Below are positions 15,995 to 17,100 of a stretch of DNA of 17,100 nucleotides, one piece after another. Position 1 is the stretch's first letter, and every line of letters begins with the position of its first letter. The DNA is from Trichomonas tenax. Its lineage: Eukaryota; Parabasalia; Trichomonadida; Trichomonadidae. Made by a program: the position numbers and the translations under genes. Below the pieces are notes generated by a model. The model was given only the letters and a program-made list of their open reading frames with translations. It was not told the DNA's origin and did not search any database. The DNA lies in contig JALKBU010001080.1 in assembly GCA_023091735.1 (NCBI GenBank), positions 1 to 17,100 on the forward strand. Reading direction: 5' to 3'.

Positions 15995-16585
15995 ATGAAA
16001 AATCCATTTTTCGCTGAACCAACGTTTAAAATCATTCTTCTTGGTAATTCAGGTGTCGGAAAAACGTGCATTGCCAAGCGTTGGATCGATGGAATATATG
16101 CTGAGGGAATTGACGCAACATTGGGATCAGCAAATAATTTCAAAGATGTTTATCACAACGATGTCATAATAAAAATATCTCTTTGGGACACGGCGGGCCA
16201 AGAACTGTTCAGATCAATCGCTCCTATTTACGTTAGAGGAAGTCATTGTGCAATTATCGTTGTTTCGTGCATAGACCTCGATTCAATGCAGAACATACCA
16301 CAGTGGAGGGATCTGCTCGTAAAAAGACAGGAAACTCCAATTCCTGCAATTCTTGCCATCACTAAGACAGATTTAGAACCCTCATATAACATTGATGAGT
16401 CCGTAGAACCGTTCAAAGACTATTTTTCATCCATTTTTTATGTATCTGCACAAAATGGTTCTGGAATTGAAGATTTATTCACTCAAGCAGCGATAACTGC
16501 CAGAGAATTTGGAATGAAGGAGAATAGGGATCCACATATAGTCAATCCTGAACCAAAGGATGAAAAAAAGTCTTCTTGTTGCTAA
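15995..16585 (+). CDS. Rab-family small GTPase
   Basis: The 196-residue protein has the Ras-fold motifs in order: P-loop GNSGVGKT (17-24), switch I with Thr42 in DATLGSANNF (40-49), WDTAGQE (64-70) with the catalytic Gln69, a TKTD guanine motif (123-126) where NKxD is usual, and SAQ (151-153) where SAK is usual. It ends in Cys-Cys, a double prenylation site typical of Rab proteins. The RabF-like LFRSIAPIYVRGSHCAIIV segment follows switch II. It should cycle between GTP and GDP on a traffic membrane. The divergent switch I (ATLGSANNF rather than T-I-G-x-x-F) and guanine loop keep me from naming a subclass. The stop reads TAAA. YIP1 proteins, encoded twice in this window, are known Rab contacts, but linkage here may be chance. 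Confidence 0.95.
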   Translation: MKNPFFAEPTFKIILLGNSGVGKTCIAKRWIDGIYAEGIDATLGSANNFKDVYHNDVIIKISLWDTAGQELFRSIAPIYVRGSHCAIIVVSCIDLDSMQNIPQWRDLLVKRQETPIPAILAITKTDLEPSYNIDESVEPFKDYFSSIFYVSAQNGSGIEDLFTQAAITAREFGMKENRDPHIVNPEPKDEKKSSCC

Positions 16586-17100
16586 AATTATTGTTAATTT
16601 CTTCTGTTTAACAGTACGGCACTATTTTTTTTAACAGCACGCATCAACATATCTGAAATTCGTGTTGAATAACATTTAATATTAATATTCATTTGTAAAA
16701 ATGTTGAATTTTCAAACTGTCTGTAAATGATACATCTACAGGAGGTCTCAAGATTTGACTCAATGGATAAAGCATCACTTTGAATCATTCTGATAATTTA
16801 TACTTTTTTTACATTCTTGTATTTTTAAAGGAAAATGCACTCCCACGACTAGTGGAGCATAGAGCCATAGTTTTATTTCACATCAATTTTGTTTTGAAAA
16901 TATGAAATTCGGGTTGGAAGCAACAAAAGTATTTATGATCAAAAAATTAAATAATCTTTTGTTAAAAAGTGCTAGATAAAGCTGAATGCGATGATGATGA
17001 TATGATGGCTTATCACCTGCATATGTATCCTATTAAATATCAATACCCAATCTGTTCATTTTTAGTAATCCTGATTTTATCTCGTTATTATTCACTTGAT
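16586..17100. other. AT-rich right flank, no gene seen
   Basis: Only spacer-like sequence is present up to the window edge. An imperfect hairpin CTCCCAC / GTGGAG occurs at about 16840-16856 with a short loop. A GATGATGATATGATGG stretch near 16989-17006 resembles a snoRNA C box, but no terminal stem or matching D box pairing supports it. Confidence 0.45.

Noticed and set aside
16989..17075. Possible C/D-box snoRNA (GATGATGA followed by CTGA)
   Set aside because: There is no terminal stem and no guide pairing I can support. GATGATGATATGATGG may be simple repeat.

Overview
The window looks like nuclear DNA of a parabasalid (trichomonad) protist, most like Tritrichomonas or Trichomonas; the species cannot be fixed from sequence alone. 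The signs are: intronless eukaryotic genes in very AT-rich spacers; a DUF3447-type ankyrin-repeat remnant; initiator-like TCA-Y-W sequences 7-16 bases before several start codons; stop codons that often read TAAA, which doubles as the reported trichomonad poly(A) signal; and a bacterial-type iron alcohol dehydrogenase.

Layout, left to right. A broken ankyrin-repeat gene runs off the left edge (- strand, 1-524). A 1.4 kb spacer follows, with two GC-richer islands and a motif cluster. Next is a CS-like/Sel1-repeat protein with a C-terminal membrane anchor (1902-2891, +), then a disordered protein packed with CDK-type phosphorylation sites (3198-4151, +). An AKT-like PH-domain AGC kinase (4688-5941, -) converges on it. 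After a 1.6 kb spacer come YIP1 copy 1 (7530-8240, -) and an ADA2-like SAGA subunit (8648-9949, -). ADA2 is divergent from an unrecognised helical protein (10461-10973, +). A 1.2 kb spacer leads to YIP1 copy 2 (12177-12887, -) and ribosomal protein uL6/L9 (13046-13639, -). L9 is divergent from an iron-dependent, YqhD-like alcohol dehydrogenase (14258-15436, +), which is followed by a Rab-like GTPase (15995-16585, +).

The genes do not form an operon or single pathway. YIP1 and Rab both belong to membrane traffic, kinase and CDK-substrate protein to signalling and cell cycle, and ADA2 to transcription. Three things stand out. First, a motif close to TTTACATGTCAAA recurs upstream of at least four genes, in the same orientation relative to each, and forms a degenerate tandem array of about 24-base period before ADA2. 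Second, the YIP1 gene is duplicated with ends almost exactly at the mRNA limits and only two differences in 749 bases. Third, the CDK-substrate-like protein carries ten full S/T-P-x-K/R sites. I see no CRISPR array, rRNA, tRNA or complete mobile element.
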